Assembly: GCF_013177315.1 (NCBI RefSeq)
Contig: NZ_CP053661.1
Coordinates: 3,968,001 to 4,032,000, forward strand
From: Thermoleptolyngbya sichuanensis A183
GTDB lineage: Bacteria > Cyanobacteriota > Cyanobacteriia > Elainellales > Elainellaceae
Length of the DNA: 64,000 nt
Direction of reading: 5' to 3'
How positions within the stretch are numbered: the stretch's first letter is position 1; each line of letters opens with the position of its first letter. Position numbers and translations under genes: made by a program. This document shows positions 34,547 to 44,180 of this stretch, piece by piece. The notes beneath the pieces are model-generated. The model did not search any database. It worked only from the letters and a program-made list of their open reading frames with translations, and was not told the origin of the DNA.

Positions 34547-35116
34547 TTATCGACCCGCATTGCAGACCCGACTTAGCATGGTTCTTGTCGCTTGCGACTG
34601 GGGCCGCTGGGCCGCGCCAAAGCTGCCCCTTGCATCTGCAACCCGCCAGCTTCCATCGCAGGCCGTCATGGCTCGGCGTAGCTCCTGCCCCAGCCGATAG
34701 TCGAAGACATAGCTCCCTTGCTGAACCAGTCGAATGGAACTCAAGTCGAGATACACTGCCTGTCCGCCCACCGCTTCACCGAGATATTCCCAGTTCGTGG
34801 CGACAGAATTGCAGACTCGATTCAGCATGTTGCGCGTGGCTTGCGACTGTGGCCGTATCAGGGGTTCAGCATCGCCATTCCGATTAAACACCTGCCAACG
34901 CCCATCGCAAGGGGTGTATGCAGAGAGTTGATCTCGACCGATTTGATATCGGAAGAAGTAGCCGCTTCGTCCGTGGGACTGGATAGAATCTAAATCCAGG
35001 TAAACGTCTTCTCCAGTCACGGCAACGCCCTGATATTCCCAGTTGGCGGCGATCGCCGGAGTGGCCACACTGCCTGCCAGCGTCAGGGCGATCGCCGTAG
35101 AAATGAACTTTCGCAT
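34547..35116 (-). CDS. Exported protein with two tandem repeats of an NWEY...CDG domain
   Basis: The 189 residues begin with a signal peptide (FISTAIALTLAGSVATPAIA). Two copies of an approximately 82-residue domain follow. Each begins NWEY-x-G, has VYLDL-x-SI and a tyrosine-rich strand, then CDG-x-W, and ends with RPQSQATR and ML-x-RVCN. Two cysteines per repeat (CDG and VCN) probably form a disulfide. The layout recalls surface-adhesin-E-like proteins, but the match is weak. GAGGAG stands 7 bases before the ATG. It is probably a periplasmic or surface protein. Confidence 0.75.
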   Translation of the reverse strand: MRKFISTAIALTLAGSVATPAIAANWEYQGVAVTGEDVYLDLDSIQSHGRSGYFFRYQIGRDQLSAYTPCDGRWQVFNRNGDAEPLIRPQSQATRNMLNRVCNSVATNWEYLGEAVGGQAVYLDLSSIRLVQQGSYVFDYRLGQELRRAMTACDGSWRVADARGSFGAAQRPQSQATRTMLSRVCNAGR

Positions 35117-35343
35117 CTTGATCTCCTCAGGTTTGGTCGCTCACCCGGCGTTTGGCTCAGATGAGGCGCGTATTGCGCTGTAGTGTGAATACTACGCAGC
35201 AATGACTCTTTTCGGAGAATTAATAACTGAGATGCCAAAGATTCCCCCTGTGGGTACTGGGTTGCAGATTGTGCCCAAGGGCGATCGCCCCTGGAAAGCC
35301 ACCGTCAGAAAAATCTTGAATTTTCAAACCTGAGCGTATATAG

Positions 35344-35372
35344 TGTAATGCCTAGAAGCAACCCGCTATAAT
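35344..35372 (+). promoter_or_regulatory. Possible promoter of the ribonucleotide reductase gene
   Basis: A consensus TATAAT (35367-35372) lies 148 bp before the ATG at 35520, with a poor -35 candidate, TGTAAT, 17 bp upstream. No cobalamin riboswitch was recognised in the spacer 35117-35519. Confidence 0.35.
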
Positions 35373-35519
35373 GGCACTACATATTGAGGGTGTGATATTC
35401 AGACAGTGAAATTAAGGGGGTGCCCGCTGGGTTTTCCAGTGCCTTTGCAAGAATTTTTTACACCGCTTTACGCAACGATTCCACAACCCCAGTCCACGAC
35501 ACATACGAGCGATCGCACT

Positions 35520-38500
35520 ATGGTTCAAAACATCGAACGGCCCAGCCAAACCAGCCCCTTCCCTGCGTCTGCGCCCGCTGCCAACCCCGTGTTCTACCGC
35601 ACCTACAGCCGCCGGGGAGAAAAGGCAGAAGGGCGGCGCGAAACCTGGGACGATGTGTGCGATCGCACCCTCAGCGGCATCATCAAGCTGGGCAAGCTGA
35701 CCGACAGCGAAGCCGATCTGCTCCGCCGGATGCAGCACCAGGTCAAGAGCTTGCCCTCCGGCCGCTGGCTGTGGGTAGGCGGCACGGCCTGGGCCGATCG
35801 CCCCGAAAACTTTTCCGGCGCTTACAACTGCACCAGCACCAACGTTGTAGACTGGCGGGCCTTTGGGCTGATGATGGATCTGGCCATGATGGGCTGCGGC
35901 ACGGGCGCGGTGCTGGAACCAAAGTACATCAACCAACTGCCCGCCATTCGCAACCGCCTCCACATCATCATGCAGGGCGAAATCGGCAGCACCCCGGCGG
36001 AGCAGCGGCAGGATGAGACGACGGTGACCTGGGAGGGCGATCGCGTCTCGATTCGCGTGGGCGACAGTCGCCAGGGCTGGGTCAAGTCCTATCAAACCGT
36101 GCTGGAACTCTCCACCGACGAGCGGTTTAACGGCGAAGTCACTGTCACCATCGACCTCAGCGACGTGCGTCCGGCGGGCGAACGGCTGAAGGGCTTTGGC
36201 GGCGTGGCAAATCCCATCCGGCTGCCCCAGCTTTATGAACGGTGCGCGGCGATTTTGAACAAAGCTCTCGGCCGCCAGCTCAATTCCATTGAGTGCTGCC
36301 TGCTAATCGACGAGGCCGCCGCCTGCGTTGTCGCCGGAAACATCCGCCGCTCTGCTGGGATGCGCCAGTTCGACAGCGAAGATGAGTTGGCCAAAACGGC
36401 CAAGGACAACCTCTGGATGCAGGATACTGAGGGAAACTGGCGCATCGACCCCGAACGCGACGCGCTCCGCATGGCGAACCACACCCGCGTCTTTCACCGC
36501 AAGCCGACGCTGAAGGAATGCACCGAAGCCGTCCGCAAGCAATACTACTCTGGTGAAGGTGCGATCCAGTGGGCGGGAGAAGCGGAACGTCGCGCCCAGG
36601 GCGAGGGCCGCTATGGGCTGAATCCCTGTGTGACTGCCGAAACCTGGGTTCACACAGGCGACGGGCCGCGCCAGGTCAAAGACCTGATCGGCAAGCAGCA
36701 CAGCACCTATGTCAACGGTGAGCTATTCAGCACTACACCAGAGGGATTTTTCTACTCTGGCACGAAGCCTGTATTCAAACTTTCCACCCAGGAGGGCTTT
36801 GCGCTGCGGCTGACGGGCAACCATCGATTGCTCAAGGTCACTGCCCAGACCCAGAAGGCGCAATACACCGAATGGGTTGCGGCAGAAGACCTGCAACCGG
36901 GCGATCGCATTTTGTTGCACAACCACCGCGACCTTAACCCGTGGGATGGTGCAGGAGCCTGGGAAGAGGGCTGGCTTTTGGGCAACCTGCTGGGCGACGG
37001 CAGCCTGTCCACAACCCAGTGGAATGACACCGCCGTGCTGCGCTACTGGCAAGAATCGCAAGCAGAGATGAGCCAGCACGCAATCCAGCTTCTGAAGATC
37101 GCCGTTGGCTATGAACCGATAACGCCCGAAGCTCGCTATCACGCCCAGCTTAAGCACCGGGTGATTAACTCCACCGGACTGGCGAAACTCGCGGCCCAGT
37201 TTGGCATGAAGCCAGGACAAAAGCAGATGACTGCTGCTTTGGAAGCCACAAGCTGCGAATTTCATCGAGGCTTTCTGCGGGGGCTATTTGATGCCGATGG
37301 CAGCGTCCAAGGCGATCAGATGGAAGGAGTCAGTGTGCGGCTGGCGCAGAGCAATCTGAACACCCTGAAAGCAGTGCAGCGGATGCTGGCTCGACTCGGC
37401 ATCATTGCGACTCTGTACGAAAATCGCCAACCTGCACCCTACGCCTGCAAAGCCCAGCACGAATTGGTCATTGCCAAAGACAACTTACACCAGTTCCAGC
37501 AGTTGGTCGGGTTTCAGGAACCCCGAAAAGCCCAAAAGCTGGAGGAGGCGCTCAAGGGCTACAAGCGTCAGCTTAACCGTGAGCGGTTTGCGGTGACGGT
37601 CGCTGCGCTGGAAGCAGACGGGACAGAAGCAGTGTATGACTGCACCGTGCCCGGCCCGGCCTGCTTCGATGCTAACGGGTTGGTTGCCCACAACTGTGGA
37701 GAAATCATTGGCGAAAACTTCCACTGCAACTTGGCGGAAGTTCACCTGAATCAGCTCGATCCGTTTGATTTCAAACAGCAAGAAGATGCCTTCACTGCCG
37801 GAGCGCTCTCCGTTGCAGCGCTGCTCAACCACCGCTTTACCGAGCTGCGCTACCAGCAGTCGCGAGAAGAAGACCCAATCGTGGGCGTATCCTTCACTGG
37901 GTTGTTTGATTTCTTTGTGCAGGCCTTTGGCGTAGAGTGGCTGCGCTGGTGGGCCCAGGGCCGCCCCGACACGGTGAAAGGGCTAGAGTTTAAGGAGAAG
38001 GAGCGGCAATACCTGAGCTACTGGAAAGAGATTGTGCATCGCGTGGTGTGGGACTACTGCGATCGCCATCAGCTTCGCCGCCCCAACCGCTGCACTACCG
38101 TCCAGCCTGCGGGCACAAAATCCCTGCTGACAGGCGCATCTCCCGGCTGGCACCCGCCCAAGGCCCAGCGCTTCATCCGCCGCATCACCTTCCGCAAGAA
38201 TGATCCCGTGGCGCTGGCCTGCCTCGACTACGGCTACAGCATCGTGCCGTCGCAATCCGACAAAGACGACGACGGCAACCTGCTGAACGACCCGTTTGAC
38301 CCGCGCTGCACCGAATGGCTGGTGGAAATTCCCGTCGAGGTTCCCTGGGCCAACCTGCCAGGAGCCGACGAAATCGAAATTGAGAAATTCAGCGCCCTGG
38401 CCCAGTTCGATTTCTACATGCAGGTGCAGCAGCATTACACCGCCCACAACACCAGCGCCACCATCGAGCTAAACGAAGACGAGATCGAGCCGCTGGCCCA

Positions 38501-38762
38501 GGCCATTCATGGGGCGATCGCCCAGGATCAGGGCTACATCAGCGCTGCCCTGCTAGCCCGGTTCAACGCGCCCTTCCCCCGGCTGCCCTTCGAGAAGATC
38601 GATCGGGCTACATACCTGAAGCTCCAGCGCGAAGTCCAAGAGCGACAGCGCACGGCCGACTTTTACGCAGCCCTAGCCCGCTACGATTCCGGGGAACTGG
38701 TGGAAGCTGGGCCCGCTGGCTGCGACAGCGACAAGTGTATGTTGCCGGAGCAGGGACAATAA
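35520..38762 (+). CDS. nrdJ: Adenosylcobalamin-dependent class II ribonucleoside-triphosphate reductase with intein
   Basis: The precursor has 1080 residues; after intein removal the mature enzyme would be 724 residues, close to the Lactobacillus monomeric RTPR. It reduces ribonucleotides to deoxyribonucleotides using vitamin B12. Visible landmarks are FSGAYNCTSTN (first redox cysteine), GCGTGAVLEPKY, the active-site NPCGEI (split by the intein), LNEDEIEP late in the sequence, and the C-terminal cysteine pair CDSDKC used for re-reduction. ATG 35520 starts MVQNIERPS; the upstream 38 in-frame codons lack similarity. No other reductase subunits are nearby, as expected for a monomeric class II enzyme. 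Confidence 0.93.
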   Translation: MVQNIERPSQTSPFPASAPAANPVFYRTYSRRGEKAEGRRETWDDVCDRTLSGIIKLGKLTDSEADLLRRMQHQVKSLPSGRWLWVGGTAWADRPENFSGAYNCTSTNVVDWRAFGLMMDLAMMGCGTGAVLEPKYINQLPAIRNRLHIIMQGEIGSTPAEQRQDETTVTWEGDRVSIRVGDSRQGWVKSYQTVLELSTDERFNGEVTVTIDLSDVRPAGERLKGFGGVANPIRLPQLYERCAAILNKALGRQLNSIECCLLIDEAAACVVAGNIRRSAGMRQFDSEDELAKTAKDNLWMQDTEGNWRIDPERDALRMANHTRVFHRKPTLKECTEAVRKQYYSGEGAIQWAGEAERRAQGEGRYGLNPCVTAETWVHTGDGPRQVKDLIGKQHSTYVNGELFSTTPEGFFYSGTKPVFKLSTQEGFALRLTGNHRLLKVTAQTQKAQYTEWVAAEDLQPGDRILLHNHRDLNPWDGAGAWEEGWLLGNLLGDGSLSTTQWNDTAVLRYWQESQAEMSQHAIQLLKIAVGYEPITPEARYHAQLKHRVINSTGLAKLAAQFGMKPGQKQMTAALEATSCEFHRGFLRGLFDADGSVQGDQMEGVSVRLAQSNLNTLKAVQRMLARLGIIATLYENRQPAPYACKAQHELVIAKDNLHQFQQLVGFQEPRKAQKLEEALKGYKRQLNRERFAVTVAALEADGTEAVYDCTVPGPACFDANGLVAHNCGEIIGENFHCNLAEVHLNQLDPFDFKQQEDAFTAGALSVAALLNHRFTELRYQQSREEDPIVGVSFTGLFDFFVQAFGVEWLRWWAQGRPDTVKGLEFKEKERQYLSYWKEIVHRVVWDYCDRHQLRRPNRCTTVQPAGTKSLLTGASPGWHPPKAQRFIRRITFRKNDPVALACLDYGYSIVPSQSDKDDDGNLLNDPFDPRCTEWLVEIPVEVPWANLPGADEIEIEKFSALAQFDFYMQVQQHYTAHNTSATIELNEDEIEPLAQAIHGAIAQDQGYISAALLARFNAPFPRLPFEKIDRATYLKLQREVQERQRTADFYAALARYDSGELVEAGPAGCDSDKCMLPEQGQ
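36627..37694 (+). other. Intein with LAGLIDADG homing endonuclease inside nrdJ
   Basis: The 356-residue intein begins at Cys in CVTAETWVHTGDG and ends FDANGLVAHN, with Cys as the next extein residue. Splicing block B is seen as LRLTGNHRLL. Two LAGLIDADG-type helices, GWLLGNLLGDGSL and FHRGFLRGLFDADGSV, keep their acidic residues, so the homing endonuclease may be active. Insertion lies between GLNP and CGEI, directly before the thiyl-radical cysteine. Confidence 0.93.
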
Positions 38763-38839
38763 AGATCGGCAATCTGGAGAGTCAATACTAGAGTCAATAC
38801 CAAGAGTGACGATGTTGCTTGGCAGGGCTTGATGTTCTG

Positions 38840-39301
38840 CTAGCATTGATGAACCTGGAGCCAACTCTCCAGACTTGCCAGCAGCCAGAGTTTGACACCA
38901 TAGCGCCGCCAAGTGTCGCCGCGGTAGGCAAGCCAATCTCGAATCAAGGACTGATTGAGGTAAGGAGCGATCGCCGCTTGCCGATTTAGCAGCAATGCTC
39001 TTGCCTCTGGCTGCCAGTGTTTTTGAAACCCAATCTGCACCGGCACCATCATCCCGCTTTTGGGGCGGTTCACAATGACATCCGGTAATAAATCCGCCAC
39101 CGCTTGCTTGAGGACGGCTTTTTCCTGAACGCCGGAGAGCTTGTGTTCTGGCGGAATTTGCATACTTAGATCAACCATGCGCGGATCAAACAGGGGCGAT
39201 CGCCCTTCTAAACCGACTGCTCGCGTTAAGTTGCTGACCTTCGTCAAAATGTGGTCTGTCCCCTTGAAGCGGATATTAATTGCCATCAGTCGGTTCAGAT
39301 A
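38840..39301 (-). pseudogene. Asparagine-synthase-like protein, 3' fragment
   Basis: This is the C-terminal part of the synthetase domain: RAVGLEGRSPLFDPRMVDLSM and LKQAVADLLPDVIVNRPKSGMMVPV are typical of AsnB-type proteins. It is cut from the 5' part (40338-41643) by an IS630 element. Joining the two at one TA gives LNSDLHY-LNRLMAINIRFKG in one frame, which proves that they were one gene. The frame ends at 38840, close to and convergent with nrdJ. Confidence 0.87.
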
Positions 39302-40337
39302 TAGCAATTTCTAGCCTAGTGAGGCGTATTTTGATATAATCTATTCAGTGAATTTACTTTACCCTTAACTCAAATGCGACCCTACTCACTAGATCTTAGA
39401 CAAAAAATTATTGATGTCTACATTGAAGGGAATACGTCGCAACGTCAAATCGCTCAACAATTTCGAGTTGCTTACAGTTTCGTGCGAAAGCTGATCAAAC
39501 AATATCGGGAAACAGGTGAGATTGCCCCCAAACGCCGCACTGAGCAAACGCCAACCAAATTAAGTAATGAGCAACTAGAGATCCTAAAAACGATTGCTGA
39601 ATCAAATCATGACGCGACATTGGCAGAGTTGTGTGACTTGCTGGAACAAAGGGTCGGTGTTCGGATTGGCGTTTCGACGATGTTTCGTATGTTAGAGAAA
39701 CTGAACTTAACCCTTAAAAAAAACGCTGTATCCCGACAAAAAGGAAACTGAACGGGTGCAAATCGAACGAGTCAAATTTTGGCAACTGGTTCGAGGATTC
39801 CTGGCTCAAGACTTAATCTTTATTGACGAATCAGGAGTGAACCTGGCTTTGACTCGACTCCGGGCACGTGCCCCGAAAGGAAAACGAGCCCATGGTAAGC
39901 GTCCCAGCAAACGAGGGAAACGGGTCTCGATTCTTGGTGCAATTAGCCTTAAAAAGGTAATTACCTATTCCAATCTCATCGGTTCAGTCGATGGACTTAC
40001 CTTTGAAGCCTTCATTTCCCAGAGACTCGTTCCTAAGTTGTGGAAAGGGGCATGTGTCATCATGGATAACTGCTCGATTCATCTTGGTGAAGAAGTTAGG
40101 AGGTTGATTGAGGATGCAGGTGCTAAACTGATGTTTCTACCGCCGTACTCGCCGGACTTTTCACCCATCGAGAATTGCTTTTCAAAGATTAAGAGTATTC
40201 TGCGCTCCCTTGGGGCACGGAGCTATCTTGATCTAGACAAAGCCATTGAGGAGTCCTTCTCCCAAGTGTCATTGAATGACCTACAGAATTGGTTCTCCCA
40301 TTGCTGTTACTATGCCTCGCCAGAATGAAAAACGCTA
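39302..40337 (+). mobile_element. IS630-family element 1
   Basis: The 1036-bp element is flanked by TA at 39300-39301 and 40338-40339. The ends are imperfect inverted repeats beginning TAGC[A/G], with shared GAGGC[G/A]TA further in. It is inserted in an asparagine-synthase-like gene. Confidence 0.87.
39374..40328 (+). CDS. IS630-family transposase, two frames joined at an A8 run
   Basis: ORF A (39374-39751) holds the helix-turn-helix part (NTSQRQIAQQFRVAYSFVRK). ORF B (39756-40328) holds the DDE domain: D in LIFIDESGVN, D in VIMDNCSIHL and E in PIENCFSKIK. The frames meet at TTAAAAAAAACG, where a ribosomal frameshift would continue LKK into TLYPDKKETERV. An A-run frameshift is a normal expression mode for this family, so the element may be active rather than decayed. 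Confidence 0.85.
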
Positions 40338-41643
40338 TAATGCAGGTCTGAATTGAGCCAGCCCTCAAGGTAGTAGGGTTCTGACCGTATCGCTTGCCAT
40401 ATTTCTGGCTTAAGCAGTTGCGGCAAATCAGTAGCGCACTTTTGGAAGCTGACGAGGTAGGCATGAACCGCATCTTGTTGGTTAAAACTGCCATATACAC
40501 TTTGGATCAGCATCGGCTGATTTTTTGGGCCGCCAAAGCACGGATCACCGCCTTCACCATTTAAAGCTACGTTCACGAACTGCTTTGCCACACGTCCCAG
40601 CAAGAGATTTGGAACCGTCAGCGGATCGCCAATGGGATTATCCAAATGAACCATCGCTTCAGGCAAAAATGCCCACAGGTCAGACAGAGAAATTTCAAGG
40701 ATATGATGATGAGTTTGACAATGTTGGGCGACCAGTGAAGAGAACTCTAACTCATTCGGATATGGCTTACCAAAGTGAATAGAAAAGGTATGCACAGGTG
40801 CATTGTGAAGTTGACGGGCGAGTGCTGTCACACAGCTTGAGTCAATCCCCCCTGATAGAAAGCAGCCAACGGGTTCATGGTTAGGCAGGGCATCTTTCAC
40901 CGTCTCTTCTAATAGATGTCGCAATCGCTGACTGTGCCATTCAATCGGCTCTGTTGCTCCCACAATCTGCTCCTGCAACGTCCAATAGGGTTGAATTTGG
41001 TCGCTAGGCAGTTGCAGGGTTGTGCCAGGGAGCAGCTTTCGTACCCCTTTCCAGAGGGTGCGCTCGCCAGGCACAAAGGCGCAGCAGAGATAGTCCCGCA
41101 GGGCAATCTCATCCATCTCTCGGTGGTGGTGGGGCAGGAGCGATCGCATTCGGGGGGCAATCCAGCGGGTGGCTCCATCGGTTGTGTAATAAAGAGTCTG
41201 CCCACCAGCAGGGTCACGGCCGAGGGTCAACGTTTGGCGATCGCGATCGTAGACCGCAATAGCAAAGGTTCCCACAAGCTGCTGCCACGGAGCAAGGGTG
41301 TCTTCCATGCCAAGGTGCTCCCACAGATGGGCAATCAGGTGTAGGTCACTCTCCCACTGCTTGGTCAGTCCAAGGTACTCCCCTAGCAATGCGGGTTGAC
41401 ACAGCCAGGGGTTGCCCATCAGAACCCAACGCCTTGAAGGACTGAAGGCCGGAACTACGGCCGGCAAGGATGAAGCAGAAAGTGGAGGCGCAAAGAATGC
41501 AATGTTGCCATCTTGCCAGTCTGGTTTTTTGGGCAAGGACTCGATTGACCCAAAAGCAATTTTCCAACCTGGCGTGAATTCAGAAGCAGATGGGGGAAGT
41601 TTATGGAGTGGAGGTTGGAAAAAAGACTGAAACCGACCTTTGA
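40338..41643 (-). pseudogene. Asparagine-synthase-like protein, 5' part, truncated at both ends
   Basis: The reading frame is open from the IS5 boundary at 41643. It encodes a degenerate glutaminase-like domain (WVLMGNPWL, GTFAIAVYDRD) and the ATP-pyrophosphatase core with FLSGGIDSSCVTALARQL. The true start is lost to the IS5 element, so the presence of an N-terminal nucleophilic cysteine cannot be judged. An internal TTG at 41536 gives only an apparent start. Asparagine-synthase-like proteins also serve as lasso-peptide cyclases or in other amide-forming pathways; no lasso precursor or B protein is near. The gene is certainly inactive as it stands. Confidence 0.85.
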
Positions 41644-42564
41644 GAGCTAATTTATAAAGAAAATCTAAATAGAGGCAGGCGAACCTGAGGGTGAACTTTA
41701 GTCTGAAAGAGATGCTTCTGAAGCCCGCCTATGAGTCGCCTACCGGAAATCGCCAATCCCAAGCGCAAAGCCTATCCCAGTGATATGAGAGATGCAGAAT
41801 GGAGCGTTTTGCAACCGCTGATACCTGCCGGTAAAGGCTTTGGTCGTCCCCGTGAAGTGGACTTTCGAGAAATCCTCAACGCAATCTTCTACGTGCAGCG
41901 TACTGGATGCCAGTGGGAAATGCTACCGCATGACCTTCCCCCGTATACAACGGTGTACTTCTACTTTTGCAAATGGCATCGCAAGGGGATTTGGCAGCAG
42001 ATGCACGACCAACGCCGAGCAGACCTGCGGCAGAAAATGGGCAGAACCATAGACTCCAGTGTGGCAATTGCTGATTCCCAATCGGTCAAGACCACCGAAA
42101 AAAGGGGGGCATCTACGGTTTCGACGGTGGCAAAAAGGTTAAGGGGCGTAAGCGCCACCTCGTTGTAGACTCCCAAGGGCTTTTAATTGGGGTATTAGTC
42201 ACCGAAGCGAATGCCTCAGAACGGCTTGGAGCCGTGGTCACGCTCGATGAAGCCAGCGATAAACTCTCCCGGCTTGAGGTGGTGTGGGTAGACCAGGGGT
42301 ATAGCAGCAAGAAGTTTGCCCATGCAGTCCAACAGGTCTGTGGGGAACCTGTCCGCGTAGAAGTCATCAAACGAACCTCCAAGTCGTTTGAAATTCTGCC
42401 TAAGCGCTGGATTGTGGAGCGAACTTTTGGCTGGTTGAATCGCTATCGACGCTTGAGCAAAGACTACGAATTGTATTGCGAAATGAGTGAAGCCATGATC
42501 TACGGTGCCATGATTCAATTGATGCTCAAGCGCTTGGCAGCTTAGCTACTTTATAAATCAGCTC
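41644..42564 (+). mobile_element. IS5-family element at a junction between two truncated genes
   Basis: The inverted repeats are GAGCTAATTTATAAAG (41644-41659) and GAGCTGATTTATAAAG (complement, ending 42564). The left flank is TGA and the right flank TAA: both fit a TNA target but differ from each other. The genes on either side are unrelated and point away from the element's interior in different senses. Confidence 0.83.
41731..42545 (+). CDS. IS5-family transposase in two frames
   Basis: ORF 1 (from 41731) has the IS5 N-terminal part: MRDAEWSVLQPLIPAGK and TGCQWEMLPHDLPP, with the first D in SVAIADSQSVKTTEKRG. A -1 shift at the A6G6 run (GAAAAAAGGGGGGC, near 42098-42111) continues GIYGFDGGKKVKGRKRHLVV and the second part (EVVWVDQGYSSKKFA, then PKRWIVERTFGWLNRYRRLS with the catalytic E) to 42545. 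Homopolymer frameshifting is usual in the IS427/IS1031 groups, so it may be programmed. Confidence 0.85.
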
Positions 42565-43228
42565 TAACAAAGGTTCGATTTAATGGGGTTGATTATCGCA
42601 GCAGTGATCTTGGTAAAGCGTTACAGGTACCTGATCGCGATCGCCTGATTGTAGAAACCTACGTGAATCACGCTTCTGGTAAACGAGCCGTTTGCTTTTG
42701 CATTGATGTGAATCATGCTGAACGAATGGCAGAGTTGTTTCGGCAGAATAATGTGGCAGCCGCTCATGTTTCTGGGCGGATGTCCGATAAGCAAAAAGAC
42801 CAGGTTTTAGCAGACTATCAAGCGGGCAAAACTCACGTCCTTTGTGCCTGTGACATTCTTAACGAAGGCTGGGACTCACCCGAAACAGAAGTCCTATTAA
42901 TGGCGCGTCCGACCCTCAGCAAAGTGGTGTACGTCCAGCAGTTAGGACGGGGTACTCGCACGGCTCCGGGTAAAGAATACTTACTTGTTTTTGACTTTAT
43001 TGATAACGCCAGCCGATACACTCAATCCCTCAGTACTCATCGCCTGTTCAAAAATCCTCACTATCGACCTGGAGGGCTGGTTGCCGCTCCCTCTGACCTT
43101 TTGGCAGAAGAGGAGGCCACTTACGCGAGAGGAGAAAAGCCGTCGGCGGTTTTAGGGCTACATCTCTGGGTTGATAAGTATGAGGCGATCGATATCTTCC
43201 GTTGGCAAGACGAAGTGAAGGAGATGTA
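42565..43228 (+). pseudogene. SF2 helicase-HTH protein, middle fragment lacking its 5' end
   Basis: The frame is open from the IS5 boundary. It encodes the second RecA-like helicase domain: KRAVCFCIDVNHAERMAELF, VLCACDILNEGWDSPETEVL and motif VI QQLGRGTRTAPGKEY. The first helicase domain with Walker A and DEAH is missing. At 43227 an IS630 is inserted after the codons EVKEM. The missing 3' part is at 44181-44363. This looks like a restriction- or defence-type DEAD/DEAH helicase. Confidence 0.85.
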
Positions 43229-44180
43229 TAGCACTACGTATTTGGGTTAGGACGTTATCATAGAGCCATCAGGAGAGTTTAGGAACACCTATGCCCGCCC
43301 CCTTACAGCTACGACTTGCGTTGCAAAGCGATTGAAGCCGTGAAACAAGGTCACCGCAAAGTTGATGTCTGTCGAATGTTCAACATCAGTCGCAATACCT
43401 TAGACCTGTGGTTGAAACGGGAAAAAGAAACGGGAGATTGCCGAGCGATGACTGGGTTTCAGCGAGGAAATCGGCATAAGATTACCGACTGGTCGCGCTT
43501 TCGTGAGTTTGTCAAGCAGCATGGGGATCAGACCCAAGCGAGACTGGCAACCCTGTGGGGGGATAATGTGACACAGCAGGACATCAGTCGAGCCTTGCGA
43601 AAGATTGGGTTTAGTCGAAAAAAAAGACCTATGGCTATCGGGAACGAGACGACCTGAAGCGACAAGAGTTTCAAGAGCGCTTGAGGAGTAAGCTGCCACA
43701 TCAGGTTGTCTATGTCGATGAAGCAGGCATTGATCATCGAGACGTTTATCCCTACGGCTACTGCGAGGTTGGAGACCGCTTCTATGGGCTTAAATCAGGA
43801 AAACGCACCGAACGAGTCAGTTGGATTGCGGCCTTACGAGAGAACAGCCTCTTTGCGCCAATGACCTTTGCTGGCTCGTGCAACCGGGATTTAGTGGAGA
43901 GGGGGTTGGAGGAGTGCTTAGTCCCCCAACTGCGAGCGGGAGATGTGATTGTGATTGACAATGCCAGTTTCCATCATTCTCAAACCATTGAAGAGATCGT
44001 GGCTCAAGCAGGGTGTGAGATTTGGTATTTACCCCCTTATTCCCCAGACTTGAACGAGATTGAGCATTGGTGGTTTGTGCTGAAGAATTGGATGCGGCAA
44101 CGCTGGGATGAGTTTGATAACTTTCGCGATTGTGTTGATGCTGCTTTTAGAGAATGCCCTAACGTGACTGCGTAGGGCTA
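43229..44180 (+). mobile_element. IS630-family element 2
   Basis: The 952-bp element is flanked by TA at 43227-43228 and 44181-44182. Inverted ends begin TAGCACTACGTA on the left and TAGCCCTACGCA (complement) on the right. It differs in sequence from IS630 element 1. Confidence 0.85.
43291..44175 (+). CDS. IS630-family transposase with two frame breaks
   Basis: The expected N-terminus (YSYDLRCKAIEAVKQGHRK) is out of frame with ATG 43291 by one base in a C-run (GCCCGCCCCCTT), suggesting a mutation. The HTH part continues to FSRKKRP at 43620. There an A8 run joins to the second frame with the DDE domain: D in VVYVDEAGIDH, D in VIVIDNASFHH and E in DLNEIEHWWF. The second break is the usual programmed type; the first is probably a true lesion, so this copy is likely defective. 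Confidence 0.75.

Noticed and set aside
35117..35519. Cobalamin riboswitch before nrdJ
   Set aside because: No B12-box-like sequence was seen.
40338..41643. Lasso-peptide cyclase
   Set aside because: The glutaminase-like domain is degenerate, but no precursor or protease genes are near and the 5' end is lost, so a specific assignment is not justified.
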